From the NCBI RefSeq assembly GCF_015240255.1, contig NZ_CP061205.1, positions 558,001 through 622,000 on the forward strand: a stretch of DNA of 64,000 bases. Direction: 5' to 3'. Made by a program: the position numbers and the translations under genes. Below, piece by piece: positions 20,454 to 28,228 of this stretch. Position 1 is the first letter of the stretch; every line of letters starts with the position of its first letter. The DNA comes from Kordiimonas pumila (lineage in GTDB: Bacteria > Pseudomonadota > Alphaproteobacteria > Sphingomonadales > Kordiimonadaceae). The notes under the pieces are model-generated. The model saw only the letters and a list, made by a program, of their open reading frames with translations, was not told where the DNA came from and searched no databases.

Positions 20454-20920
20454 GATATCAGGCCAGAGAGATAAACTTTTTGCTTTTCGCAGGCTGCGCG
20501 CCGGTGTTTATAGGCACTGATATAATCCTCGTTTGAGACAAGGCTTATAAGGGCTTTTGTGTTTGGGTAAGCCCCCACAACAATGAGATCCCACGCCTCT
20601 TTACTACCGCAAAACATGCCCTCAAAGGGCCCCATATGCAAAAATCTACCCCCAACAGACTGCATCGTAGGCATACTGACAGCCGCATATCTGTTAAACG
20701 CTTCCTGCCCTGACAGCGCTGGTGCGGGCGCGTCTTTTGGTGCCGGGTAGGCGGCAATATCCCGCAGCTTGAAGAAATTGATAAGGGTAAGGGGGGCAGT
20801 GTCGTCGCGCTCAAAAATATGGGCCCAAACCTCAGGCGTGGGGGCGGTGCCATCTGAGCCATCACCGTAACACGCCATGAGCTTTTCAAGTGCAACGTGA
20901 TTTTCAAGATTGACGGACAT
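20450..20920 (-). CDS. DUF1330-like small protein
   Basis: A 156-aa cytoplasmic protein. The segment LTLINFFKLRDIAAYP followed by FNRYAAVSMPTMQSVGGRFL, and the later WDLIVVGAYPNTKAL, resemble ferredoxin-like DUF1330/EthD-type domains. Its start lies about 16 nt from the palindrome shared with the divergent TetR gene, so it is a likely target of that repressor. Function is unknown. Confidence 0.75.
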   Translation of the reverse strand: MSVNLENHVALEKLMACYGDGSDGTAPTPEVWAHIFERDDTAPLTLINFFKLRDIAAYPAPKDAPAPALSGQEAFNRYAAVSMPTMQSVGGRFLHMGPFEGMFCGSKEAWDLIVVGAYPNTKALISLVSNEDYISAYKHRRAACEKQKVYLSGLIS

Positions 20921-20936
20921 ATATTCTCTCCTTAGG

Positions 20937-20975
20937 TTGACACGTGTAAACTAAGGAAAACTTTACACGTGTCAA
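20937..20975. promoter_or_regulatory. Palindromic operator between DUF1330-like and TetR genes
   Basis: Perfect inverted repeat TTGACACGTGTAAA (20937-20950) and TTTACACGTGTCAA (20962-20975), 14-nt arms around an 11-nt centre. It lies in the divergent intergenic gap and its right arm covers the GTG start of the TetR gene. This is the expected layout for an autoregulating TetR repressor controlling both genes. Confidence 0.8.
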
Positions 20976-21556
20976 GTAACAAAAAATCTGAGATAACAAA
21001 GCGGGAAATTCTTGATGCTGCTTGGGGGTTGGTGGCGGAAAAAGGCGCAGATGTTTCTGTATCTGAAATTGCGAAGGCTGCTGGTGTTAGCAGGCAGGCA
21101 GTGTATTTGCATTTTGCAAGCCGGGGCGGCCTTCTTATAGCACTTGTAAAGCGCGCCGATGAGCGCTTTGGCATTAAGCAGGGTTTTTTTGACGCGGCGG
21201 CCATGCAGGACCCTGCGGTTCGGTTGGATATGTGCCTCAGTGTTTGGTTCAGGTTTGTGGTGGAAATCTTGCCTGTAGCCACAGACCTTATCAGGCTCAG
21301 GGCAACAGACGCGGATGCCGCCCATGCCTGGCAGGACCGAATGTCTGAGTTACGATTATGGTATCAGAATCTTGTTAAAGGGTTGCAAGAAGATGGGGCA
21401 TTAAAACCGGACTGGACCGTTGATACAGCGGCAGACTACCTGTGGGCAGCTTCTTCAGTTCAGGCCTTGTCGCTTTTAGCGGTGGAATGTGGCTGGGGAT
21501 TTGATAAAACATCGCTTACTTTAAAAAAAACAATCTCAGACACGCTTTTAGCCTGA
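20969..21556 (+). CDS. TetR family transcriptional regulator
   Basis: A 195-aa TetR regulator. The N-terminal HTH (residues 8-55) contains the ISEIAKAAGVSRQAVYLHF segment, and a helical effector domain follows. The GTG start lies inside the right arm of the 14-nt palindrome, which suggests strong autorepression. It is divergent from the DUF1330-like gene and 23 nt upstream of an SGNH hydrolase gene on the same strand, which may be co-regulated. Ligand unknown. Confidence 0.9.
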   Translation: MSSNKKSEITKREILDAAWGLVAEKGADVSVSEIAKAAGVSRQAVYLHFASRGGLLIALVKRADERFGIKQGFFDAAAMQDPAVRLDMCLSVWFRFVVEILPVATDLIRLRATDADAAHAWQDRMSELRLWYQNLVKGLQEDGALKPDWTVDTAADYLWAASSVQALSLLAVECGWGFDKTSLTLKKTISDTLLA

Positions 21557-21579
21557 GGCTGAAATAAGGGACATTCACG

Positions 21580-22176
21580 ATGAAAATTTGCTTTTTTGGC
21601 GACAGCTTCACCAATGGTACGGGCGATGAAGCATGCCTTGGCTGGGCAGGTCGGGTGTGTCTGGCGGGTAGAAGCGCTGGCAAGGATATTACATATTATA
21701 ATATGGGGGTGCGGGGCGATACAAGCGCTGACATTTTGGCACGCTGGCAGCAAGAGGCAAACCGCAGGTTGCCAAAAGGTGAAAAGTGCGGCTTGGTTTT
21801 CTCGTTTGGTACAAATGACTGTGCGGCAGGTGAGGATGGTCGTGCTCGTTTGCCGCAAACCGACCGCCTGAAAAATGCCCGCGCCGTTCTGGTTGCGGCA
21901 CCCAAGGTGTGGCCTACGTTGATGGTAGGGCCGGTGCCTGTTATAAACGATGAGACAGCAAACAAGCGAATTGCAGACCTTTCCCGTCAAATGGGGGCGC
22001 TCGCAAAAGCGCATAAGGTACCTTACCTTGAGGTGTTTGATGCAATCCGTGATAATCAACCATGGCAGGAAGAGTGCAGCAAAGGTGACGGGACACATCC
22101 CGGCAGTGCAGGATATGCGCTGATTGCTGATATGGTGGCAGCGTGGCCTGCATGGCAGGACTGGATGGCCGCCTAG
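21580..22176 (+). CDS. SGNH/GDSL-type esterase-lipase
   Basis: A 198-aa hydrolase. Block I is CFFGDSFTNGTG (catalytic Ser in GDS), block III is SFGTNDC, and block V is GDGTHPGSAGY (catalytic Asp and His). There is no signal peptide, so it is probably cytoplasmic. It lies downstream of the TetR gene and overlaps the convergent GlxA gene by 4 nt. Substrate is not predictable. Confidence 0.88.
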   Translation: MKICFFGDSFTNGTGDEACLGWAGRVCLAGRSAGKDITYYNMGVRGDTSADILARWQQEANRRLPKGEKCGLVFSFGTNDCAAGEDGRARLPQTDRLKNARAVLVAAPKVWPTLMVGPVPVINDETANKRIADLSRQMGALAKAHKVPYLEVFDAIRDNQPWQEECSKGDGTHPGSAGYALIADMVAAWPAWQDWMAA

Positions 22177-23147
22177 TAGTGGACAGTCTTTTTTGCACCG
22201 TGCAGGTGGCGGTAGTGCGAAGGCGACATGCCCATCTGTCGTTCAAAGGCCTGAATAAGAACAATATCTGAGCCGAAACCGGCTTTTACAGCGATAGCCT
22301 TTAAGGGCTGGTCTGTTTCCTCCAGCAGTTTTCTGGCATAATCAACACGGATTCGTTCAAGGAACTTGGCGGGCGTCATGCGGGTTTCCGCTACAAAGCG
22401 CCGGTGGAAACTGCGGGCGCTCATTCCGGCTTTTTCGGCCATTTGCTCTACACTGATGGCGGTGTGCAGGTTTTCCCCAAGCCACTGTAGAAGCTCCGAG
22501 AAAAAACTACCTGCTTTTGTTTGGGCGCTAAGGAGGTTGCTGAACTGTGATTGGTTACCGGGCCGCAGTGCGTAGACAACAAGCCGCCGCGCGATTTGCA
22601 TAGCTGCCTGATGGTCCAGATCTTCTTCCACAAGAGCAAGGGCCATGTCGATACCTGCTGTTACCCCGGCGGATGACCAGAGGTTACCGTCACGGCTATA
22701 GATAGCATCCGCATTTACATGTGTTGAAGGGAACTGCTGTTGCAGCTCGCCTGCCTGTCGCCAGTGGGTTGTAACCCGCTTATTGTTTGTCAGGCCTGCG
22801 GCTGCCAAAATAAAAGCGCCCGTACAGACAGAGCACATTCTGCGGGCAGTTTTACTGGCTTCCTTAACCCATGCTTGCAGGGCAGTGTGTGTTGCAGCAT
22901 AGGCCACATTATGCCCGCCAACAACAAGAAGGCTGTCAATGGTGTCTGGGGCAACCTTGCTAATGGGAACGGTACCCACCGGCAGCCCGCAAGAGGCTAA
23001 AACGGTCGTCCCTTCTGGGCTTGCTACCGTCAGTTTATACACTGGTTTTTCGTAAAGCTCATTGGCGGAAGCAAAAACCTGCATAGGCCCGGTGACATCC
23101 AGAATCTGACAGCCATCATAGGCAACAATAACAACATGCTTTTCCAT
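22173..23147 (-). CDS. GlxA family transcriptional regulator (DJ-1/PfpI + AraC HTH)
   Basis: A 324-aa regulator. The N-terminal DJ-1/PfpI-like domain has a Cys in the nucleophile-elbow segment SVCTGAFILAAAG (about residue 105). The C-terminal AraC-type double HTH (about residues 220-315) contains MSARSFHRRFVAETRMTPAKF. Proteins of this architecture regulate amidase, glycine-betaine or nitrile-type genes. It is divergent from a stand-alone DJ-1/PfpI gene with a 107-nt shared gap, so that gene is a likely target. Confidence 0.92.
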   Translation of the reverse strand: MEKHVVIVAYDGCQILDVTGPMQVFASANELYEKPVYKLTVASPEGTTVLASCGLPVGTVPISKVAPDTIDSLLVVGGHNVAYAATHTALQAWVKEASKTARRMCSVCTGAFILAAAGLTNNKRVTTHWRQAGELQQQFPSTHVNADAIYSRDGNLWSSAGVTAGIDMALALVEEDLDHQAAMQIARRLVVYALRPGNQSQFSNLLSAQTKAGSFFSELLQWLGENLHTAISVEQMAEKAGMSARSFHRRFVAETRMTPAKFLERIRVDYARKLLEETDQPLKAIAVKAGFGSDIVLIQAFERQMGMSPSHYRHLHGAKKTVHY

Positions 23148-23254
23148 TCTTACGCGCCTATTTTATAGTAATGGCATAAATATATAGTAATTTGTCATAT
23201 ATGCCATTTTGTTTCAAGGTATAATGCAGAGGTCTTATTGCAGGAGGTTGTTTC

Positions 23255-23932
23255 ATGACATTACAGATAGGTTTTCTTTTATATCCCCGCTTTACCCAGC
23301 TTGATCTTACTGGCCCCTTCGAGGTTTTTGCCCGCATGCCAGGTGCCAAGGTGCATCTTATTTGGAAAAATACAGACCCGGTTGAGGCAGATTCAGGCCT
23401 TAAAATTACACCAACACTGACCTTTGAGGATTGCCCGAAGCTTGATGTGCTGTGTGTTCCCGGTGGTCCGGGGCAGGCTGCGGTGAGTGCAGACAGTGAA
23501 ACAATTGAATTTTTAAAAGCAACGGCGGCTGACTGCCAGTATGTAACCTCGGTTTGCACGGGCGCCTTGGTTTTAGGTGCGGCAGGCTTGCTTGATGGCT
23601 ATAAGGCCACAACCCACTGGGCCGCAACATCAGCGCTTGCGCAGTACGGTGCTCTCTATACGCCCGGGCGTGTTGTGGTTGACCGTAACCGCATCACCGG
23701 CGGCGGTGTTTCTGCAGGGATTGATTTTGGCTTTGTGGTGGTTGCGGCACTTGCCGGCGAGCAGGTTGCAAAAGCAATTCAGCTTTATATTGAATATAAC
23801 CCGGCGCCGCCTTTCAACTGCGGTCACCCAGATACAGCAGACCCTGAAACCATGGCACTGGTGGTAAAGTGGCGTACAACCAGCATGGAAAAACGTCAGG
23901 AACTTATCAGGGATGCAGCATCAAAAATGTAA
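23255..23932 (+). CDS. DJ-1/PfpI family protein, isonitrile hydratase-like
   Basis: A 225-aa protein with the DJ-1/PfpI fold. The nucleophile Cys is in TSVCTGALVLGAAGLL (about residue 101), LDVLCVPGGPGQAA contains the acidic/glycine loop, and ITGGGVSAGIDFG is typical of InhA-like (isonitrile hydratase) members. Enzymatic role is inferred from family only. It is divergently transcribed from the GlxA regulator, which carries a homologous N-terminal domain. Confidence 0.87.
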   Translation: MTLQIGFLLYPRFTQLDLTGPFEVFARMPGAKVHLIWKNTDPVEADSGLKITPTLTFEDCPKLDVLCVPGGPGQAAVSADSETIEFLKATAADCQYVTSVCTGALVLGAAGLLDGYKATTHWAATSALAQYGALYTPGRVVVDRNRITGGGVSAGIDFGFVVVAALAGEQVAKAIQLYIEYNPAPPFNCGHPDTADPETMALVVKWRTTSMEKRQELIRDAASKM

Positions 23933-23959
23933 AAAGCCGGCCCTTTTGGGGCCAGCTTT
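23933..23959. terminator. Bidirectional hairpin between PfpI and secB
   Basis: An inverted repeat pairs AAAGC-GGCCC (33-43 side) with GGGCC-GCTTT (49-59 side) across a short T-rich loop, with one C/A mismatch. It has A-rich sequence on the left and T-rich on the right. It lies between two convergent genes and can serve both. Confidence 0.65.
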
Positions 23960-23985
23960 CAATCTGGAAACGCCAGTAAACGGTT

Positions 23986-24528
23986 TTAGTTTACTGTTGT
24001 TGGTGTTTCTGAATCGTTGGCCGCTTGTGCTTCTTGCTGTTGCTGTGCACGGTACAGGCCTTCAAAGCTGATTGGCTCAAGCAGTAGCGGCGGGAAGCCA
24101 CCATCGCGAGAGGCATCTGCCACGATACGACGCGCAAACGGGAACATCAGTGTTGGGGCCTGAACCAGCAGGAATGGCTTCAGAGCCTCTTCTGGTACAT
24201 TGCGAACACCAAAGAGCGAGCCATAAGAAAGTTCAACAACAAAAGCCACATTGTCTTTGTCTTCATTGTCTTTGTAAGTCGCTTTGGCTGTAATTTTCAG
24301 CTCAACTTCATACACTTCGTCGTTTATTTTGCGAACGCCTACGTTCACGTTAACGTCGATAGCAGGTTTTGTTGCAGCCAAGGCTTGCAAGCTTGCTGGT
24401 GCATTTGGGTTCTCGAAAGAAAGATCGCGAACATACTGTGCCAAAACGCCCACTTGTGGACCTTGGGCACCCTCTGGTGCTGGGCCGCCTACTGGTGTTT
24501 GGTCATTGGTGATTTCATTTTCAGCCAT
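23986..24528 (-). CDS. secB: Protein-export chaperone SecB
   Basis: Tetrameric cytosolic chaperone that keeps precursors unfolded for SecA (180 aa). Recognisable segments: QYVRDLSFENPNAP, the VYEVELKITAKA strand, VELSYGSLFGVRNVPEE and the MFPFARRIVADASRDGGFPPL motif near the C-terminus. The N-terminal 25 residues and the C-terminal Gln/Ala-rich tail are longer than in enterobacteria, as in other alphaproteobacteria. It is followed by the leftward fxsA gene's region upstream (separate transcription unit, 133 nt). Confidence 0.95.
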   Translation of the reverse strand: MAENEITNDQTPVGGPAPEGAQGPQVGVLAQYVRDLSFENPNAPASLQALAATKPAIDVNVNVGVRKINDEVYEVELKITAKATYKDNEDKDNVAFVVELSYGSLFGVRNVPEEALKPFLLVQAPTLMFPFARRIVADASRDGGFPPLLLEPISFEGLYRAQQQQEAQAANDSETPTTVN

Positions 24529-24660
24529 ATCAATACTCTTTATAATTCATTGTTTGTCTGTCACCCCCCGGAGACAAACCGGATTGGCGTCGTTGGGGGG
24601 AACGGCTAGCATGCTTTAGGGGCAGGAACAATATTGAAATGCCATATTAGGGGCATTATT

Positions 24661-25149
24661 CTAATTTTCAGGGTCATTTTTTGGGGTTTTAGGTGTATTT
24701 TGGCGTAATGTATCACGAAATGGGGGAGTATTATCTGTTTCCTGAAATTCGCCGTCAATAATAACAGTAGACCCACCCTCCTTGTATGTACGCCGTACAA
24801 TTGTATGGGCAAGGCCTGCTTTGCCAAGAAACAGCCGAACCGGCGGTATCAAGAGTAAAGCACCTAAAAAATCTGTTACAAAACCGGGAATAAAGAGACA
24901 AATACCAGCAAGCAGCAAGAAAAACCCATGGATAAGAGAGGGGCCAATAGGCTCGCCTTTTTGTTGGGCTGCCTGCATGTTCCTAAGAACAATAAGTCCT
25001 TGCAGCCGAACAAGAGACAGGCCGATAGCAGCCGTTAAAAGGCACAGTAAAATGGTACTGAAAGCGCCAATTTCATCGCCAACATCAATTAAAACCGAAA
25101 GCTCCATTACGGGCAATCCGATAAATATTAACAGTATAATCCAACCCAT
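24661..25149 (-). CDS. fxsA: FxsA family membrane protein
   Basis: A 162-aa inner-membrane protein. Four hydrophobic segments in the first ~110 residues include the family pattern LLIFIGLPVMELSVLIDVG and a FIPGFVTDFLGALLLIPPVR segment. FxsA is known as a suppressor of phage F exclusion when overproduced; native role unclear. The secB-fxsA-Tim44-like neighbourhood is conserved in alphaproteobacteria. It is divergent from the Tim44-like gene. Confidence 0.9.
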   Translation of the reverse strand: MGWIILLIFIGLPVMELSVLIDVGDEIGAFSTILLCLLTAAIGLSLVRLQGLIVLRNMQAAQQKGEPIGPSLIHGFFLLLAGICLFIPGFVTDFLGALLLIPPVRLFLGKAGLAHTIVRRTYKEGGSTVIIDGEFQETDNTPPFRDTLRQNTPKTPKNDPEN

Positions 25150-25261
25150 TCCTTGTTCTTTCCTTTATTACCTCTTATCTATAAGGGTATAAACTATTGA
25201 GGTTTCAACCATCAGCATCATAAAATGCTCTAAACCCTAACGGACATACCTGAACAAAGCT

Positions 25262-25906
25262 ATGTATATAGACATTATAATAATTGCCATGATTGCAGGT
25301 TTCATCATTTTGCGCCTGCGCTCTGAACTGGGTAAAAAAACCGGGAATGAGCCATTGCCACCAGCGGCTGGTCGCGGCCCTGTGATTGACGGTTACAGTG
25401 AAAAAGTAGATGCCCCGCATACAGAACATGCGGTTCTGGATATGGAAAGCAACCAAGAGCTTCGCGACTTTTATAAAGATATCAGAAAGTACGATAGCCA
25501 CTTTGACCCTGTTGCCTTCAAAGAGGGCGCCACAAACGCTTATGGTATGATACTGGAAGCGTTTTGGGCTGGGGATAAAGACACGCTCAAAGGCCTGTTG
25601 GACGATTCTGTATATGAACAATTTAGCAATGCCATTGACGAGCGCGCTAAAAATGAGCTGACACTTGAAAACAGGCTGCTTGATATATCGAACGCTAAAA
25701 TAGCATCCGGCCATATGGCAGGCAATATTGCGGAGCTCACATTGCAGTTTACAGCAGAAATTGTTGCTGTAACACGTGACCGTGACGGTAAGGTGGTGGA
25801 CGGTGATGTGAGTGATGCTTCAGAGCTGAACGACATGTGGACCTTTGCACGCAACATCCGGTCTGATGATCCGGCGTGGATGCTTGTTGCAACCCGTACA
25901 GGCTAA
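25262..25906 (+). CDS. Tim44/TimA family putative adaptor protein
   Basis: A 214-aa protein with one N-terminal membrane helix (IDIIIIAMIAGFIILRL), a charged linker, and a Tim44-like domain from about residue 70 (FWAGDKDTLKGLLDD...). Alphaproteobacterial TimA-type proteins resemble the mitochondrial import component Tim44. The ribosome site and ATG at 25262 fit the start of the helix. It is followed 2 nt later by mltA; the genes to 28069 form one tightly packed operon. Confidence 0.87.
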   Translation: MYIDIIIIAMIAGFIILRLRSELGKKTGNEPLPPAAGRGPVIDGYSEKVDAPHTEHAVLDMESNQELRDFYKDIRKYDSHFDPVAFKEGATNAYGMILEAFWAGDKDTLKGLLDDSVYEQFSNAIDERAKNELTLENRLLDISNAKIASGHMAGNIAELTLQFTAEIVAVTRDRDGKVVDGDVSDASELNDMWTFARNIRSDDPAWMLVATRTG

Positions 25907-25908
25907 AA

Positions 25909-27114
25909 ATGCGACGCTTCTTTCCTGTCATAGCTGGTGTGCTGGCGCTGATTGTAGTGTCAGCGCTGCTTTCCTATTTTTTATTGAAGGAAAAAAAGAC
26001 CGGGCTTGAGTTTGCTTTGGCGTCATATGCTGATTTACCCGGCTGGCATACAGATAATATGGGCGAAGCCCAGAAAGCGCTCCTGAGAAGCTGCGATAAA
26101 ATCAAGGCAATGCCGGAAGGCAAAGCTTTGCCCGGTGCTGCTATCGGCGGTGTATATAAAGACTGGTTGCCCGCCTGTGCGGCGATTAAGGCCGCAGCAC
26201 CAGACACGCTTGCAGATGTGATCGAAGATTTTTTCCTGCCGCTTGCCGTTTCAGTAGGCGGCAATGATACGGGTGTTTTTACCGGGTATTATGAAGCACT
26301 TTTACATGGCAGCATGACCCCTAGCGAACAGTATACTATTCCGCTTTATACACGCCCGCCCGAACTGGTGATGGTTGATCTGGGCAAATTTAGGCCAAGT
26401 TTGGCGGGACAGCGCATTGCAGGCAGTGTTCAAAATGGCCAGCTTGTTCCCTACCCAGACCGTAAAGGCATTATGGACGGTGCGCTGGATGGGCGCGGGC
26501 TTGAGGTTCTGTGGGTTGACAGTGCGGTCGATGCTTATTTCCTGCATGTGCAGGGCTCTGGCCGGGTACTTATGGATGATGGCAGGCTTTTAAGTGTGGG
26601 CTATGCGGCGCAAAACGGCCATGCCAACCGCCTTATTGGCCGCCATTTACTTGAAACCGGTGCCATAAAGAAGGAAAATATGTCGGGTCAGGCGATCAGA
26701 GACTGGCTGGCTAAGCACCCTGAAGAAGTGAACGCGGTTCTTAAAACCGATCCATCTTTTGTATTTTTCCGCATGTTAGAGGCGGGTGACGGCCCTTACG
26801 GGTCAGCGGCTGTTGTCTTAACCCCCGCCCATTCGCTTGCTGTTGACCGCCGTTTCATGCCGCTTCATGCGCCTGTGTGGTTATCAGCCAGCCACCCAGA
26901 CCCACAAGATCCGTCGAATAATACGGTTCCCTTTAACCAGCTTCTTGTGGCCCAAGACACCGGCGGTGCTATCAGCGGTGAAATTCGGGGTGATGTATTC
27001 TGGGGTTTTGGGTCTGAGGCAGAAGAAATTGCAGGCCGTATGGCAAACAAGGGCCGTTACTGGCTGTTGTTACCGAAAGATCTAGCCCTGAAAGCTGCCG
27101 GAGACGAGGGGTGA
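25909..27114 (+). CDS. mltA: Membrane-bound lytic murein transglycosylase A
   Basis: Peptidoglycan-cleaving transglycosylase (401 aa). An N-terminal hydrophobic anchor/signal segment (residues 3-24) is followed by the MltA domain (FTGYYEALLHGS), and the C-terminal 3D domain contains LLVAQDTGGAISGEIRGDVF with the catalytic Asp. I chose the ATG at 25909, 2 nt after the previous stop, rather than the longer frame from 25876, because the hydrophobic N-terminus begins there. It overlaps smr by 4 nt. Confidence 0.94.
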   Translation: MRRFFPVIAGVLALIVVSALLSYFLLKEKKTGLEFALASYADLPGWHTDNMGEAQKALLRSCDKIKAMPEGKALPGAAIGGVYKDWLPACAAIKAAAPDTLADVIEDFFLPLAVSVGGNDTGVFTGYYEALLHGSMTPSEQYTIPLYTRPPELVMVDLGKFRPSLAGQRIAGSVQNGQLVPYPDRKGIMDGALDGRGLEVLWVDSAVDAYFLHVQGSGRVLMDDGRLLSVGYAAQNGHANRLIGRHLLETGAIKKENMSGQAIRDWLAKHPEEVNAVLKTDPSFVFFRMLEAGDGPYGSAAVVLTPAHSLAVDRRFMPLHAPVWLSASHPDPQDPSNNTVPFNQLLVAQDTGGAISGEIRGDVFWGFGSEAEEIAGRMANKGRYWLLLPKDLALKAAGDEG

Positions 27115-27722
27115 GCAGTAAAAAGGCGCCGCCGCCAAGCTTGAAACCCGCAGACAGGAAATTATGGGAACAGGTTACAGAGACGGTGCACCCCCTAAAG
27201 GGTCGGCCTGACGGTAAACCGTTACCGGCGCGGCGCAGGGTAGAGCGGCTGGATGAAGGCCATTCTCTACCGTCCGAATGGCACAGTGTGCCGGCACCTG
27301 CGCCAGATAGCTGGATAGACAGGCGCACCCGCCGCCAGATCAGTGTTGGCGCCAAAAATATAGACCGCTCTATTGATTTGCACGGCATGACACAGGACCA
27401 AGCCTATACAAAGCTGGTGGCACTTGTGCATGCAGCTATTAAGCGCGGTGACAAGCTGCTGCTGGTGGTAACAGGCAAGGGCGGCAAGCGGTTTTCGCAG
27501 TTAAACCCAGACACACCCGCCGCTTATCGCAGGCGAGAAGATTTTGAACAAATGGGCGGTGTTCTAAAACGTGTGGTGCCCGCGTGGCTTGAAGGCTCTG
27601 ATTTGAAACCCTTTATTCAATCATACGGGCCAGCGGCGCAGGAGCACGGCGGCGAAGGTGCCCTTTATATCATGCTACGAAAACGGTTACCGGGCAGCAG
27701 AAAGACCGAGGGAAAACCATGA
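27111..27722 (+). CDS. Smr/MutS2-type domain protein
   Basis: A 203-aa protein with a basic, proline-rich N-terminal half and a C-terminal Smr domain. The signature DLHGMTQDQA and TGKGG motifs are present. Smr domains are DNA/RNA endonuclease modules, recently linked to ribosome rescue in other proteins; role here is not assigned. The start is GTG, overlapping the mltA stop; its own stop overlaps the next gene. Confidence 0.9.
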   Translation: MSSKKAPPPSLKPADRKLWEQVTETVHPLKGRPDGKPLPARRRVERLDEGHSLPSEWHSVPAPAPDSWIDRRTRRQISVGAKNIDRSIDLHGMTQDQAYTKLVALVHAAIKRGDKLLLVVTGKGGKRFSQLNPDTPAAYRRREDFEQMGGVLKRVVPAWLEGSDLKPFIQSYGPAAQEHGGEGALYIMLRKRLPGSRKTEGKP

Positions 27723-28069
27723 CACCATTTGGCGCAAAACTGCGTGACCTACGGGCAAAAAAAGGGGTTACTCAAGCGCAAATGGCAGCAGAGCTTGATG
27801 TGTCGCCCGCATACCTTTCGGCGCTTGAACACGGAAAGCGCGGCGCGCCTTCGTGGGCTTTTATTCAGAAAATCATCCAGTATTTTGAGCTGATATGGGA
27901 TGATGCCGAAGGCCTCAAAGATTTGGCCCACATGTCAAAACCCAAGGTAACAATCGATACATCGGGCATGGATCCGCGCGCAACCTATGCCGCAAATTTG
28001 CTGGCTTTGTCGCTTGGCCGCATGGACAGCGATGCGCTCGATGAACTGCTGTCGCTTGTAAAGCGCTAA
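27719..28069 (+). CDS. XRE family helix-turn-helix protein
   Basis: A 116-aa DNA-binding protein. The Cro/C1-type HTH occupies residues 6-65 (KGVTQAQMAAELDVSPAYLSALEHG). The C-terminal tail has an SLGRMDSDALDELLSLVKR segment (19 residues) typical of this alphaproteobacterial group. It is the last gene of the Tim44-mltA-smr operon, overlapping smr by 4 nt. A duplicated CGTTACAATC (28133 and 28152) lies downstream, before trkH. Confidence 0.88.
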   Translation: MTPFGAKLRDLRAKKGVTQAQMAAELDVSPAYLSALEHGKRGAPSWAFIQKIIQYFELIWDDAEGLKDLAHMSKPKVTIDTSGMDPRATYAANLLALSLGRMDSDALDELLSLVKR

Positions 28070-28228
28070 TATAGCCTTCAAACAAAACAGCTTTCTTGAC
28101 GACCAGTCTGCAATAAAGATAAAGTCCACCAGCGTTACAATCGGGACCCGACGTTACAATCAGGGAAAGGACAGGAAAGCTTTTATCAATGCGCGTGTTA
28201 GTCGCTAAAGGCTCTCTCCTGAAATAAC

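Noticed and set aside
28133-28161. Direct repeat CGTTACAATC, two copies 19 nt apart upstream of trkH
   Set aside because: Could be a regulator site, but two 10-nt copies without symmetry are too little to claim one.
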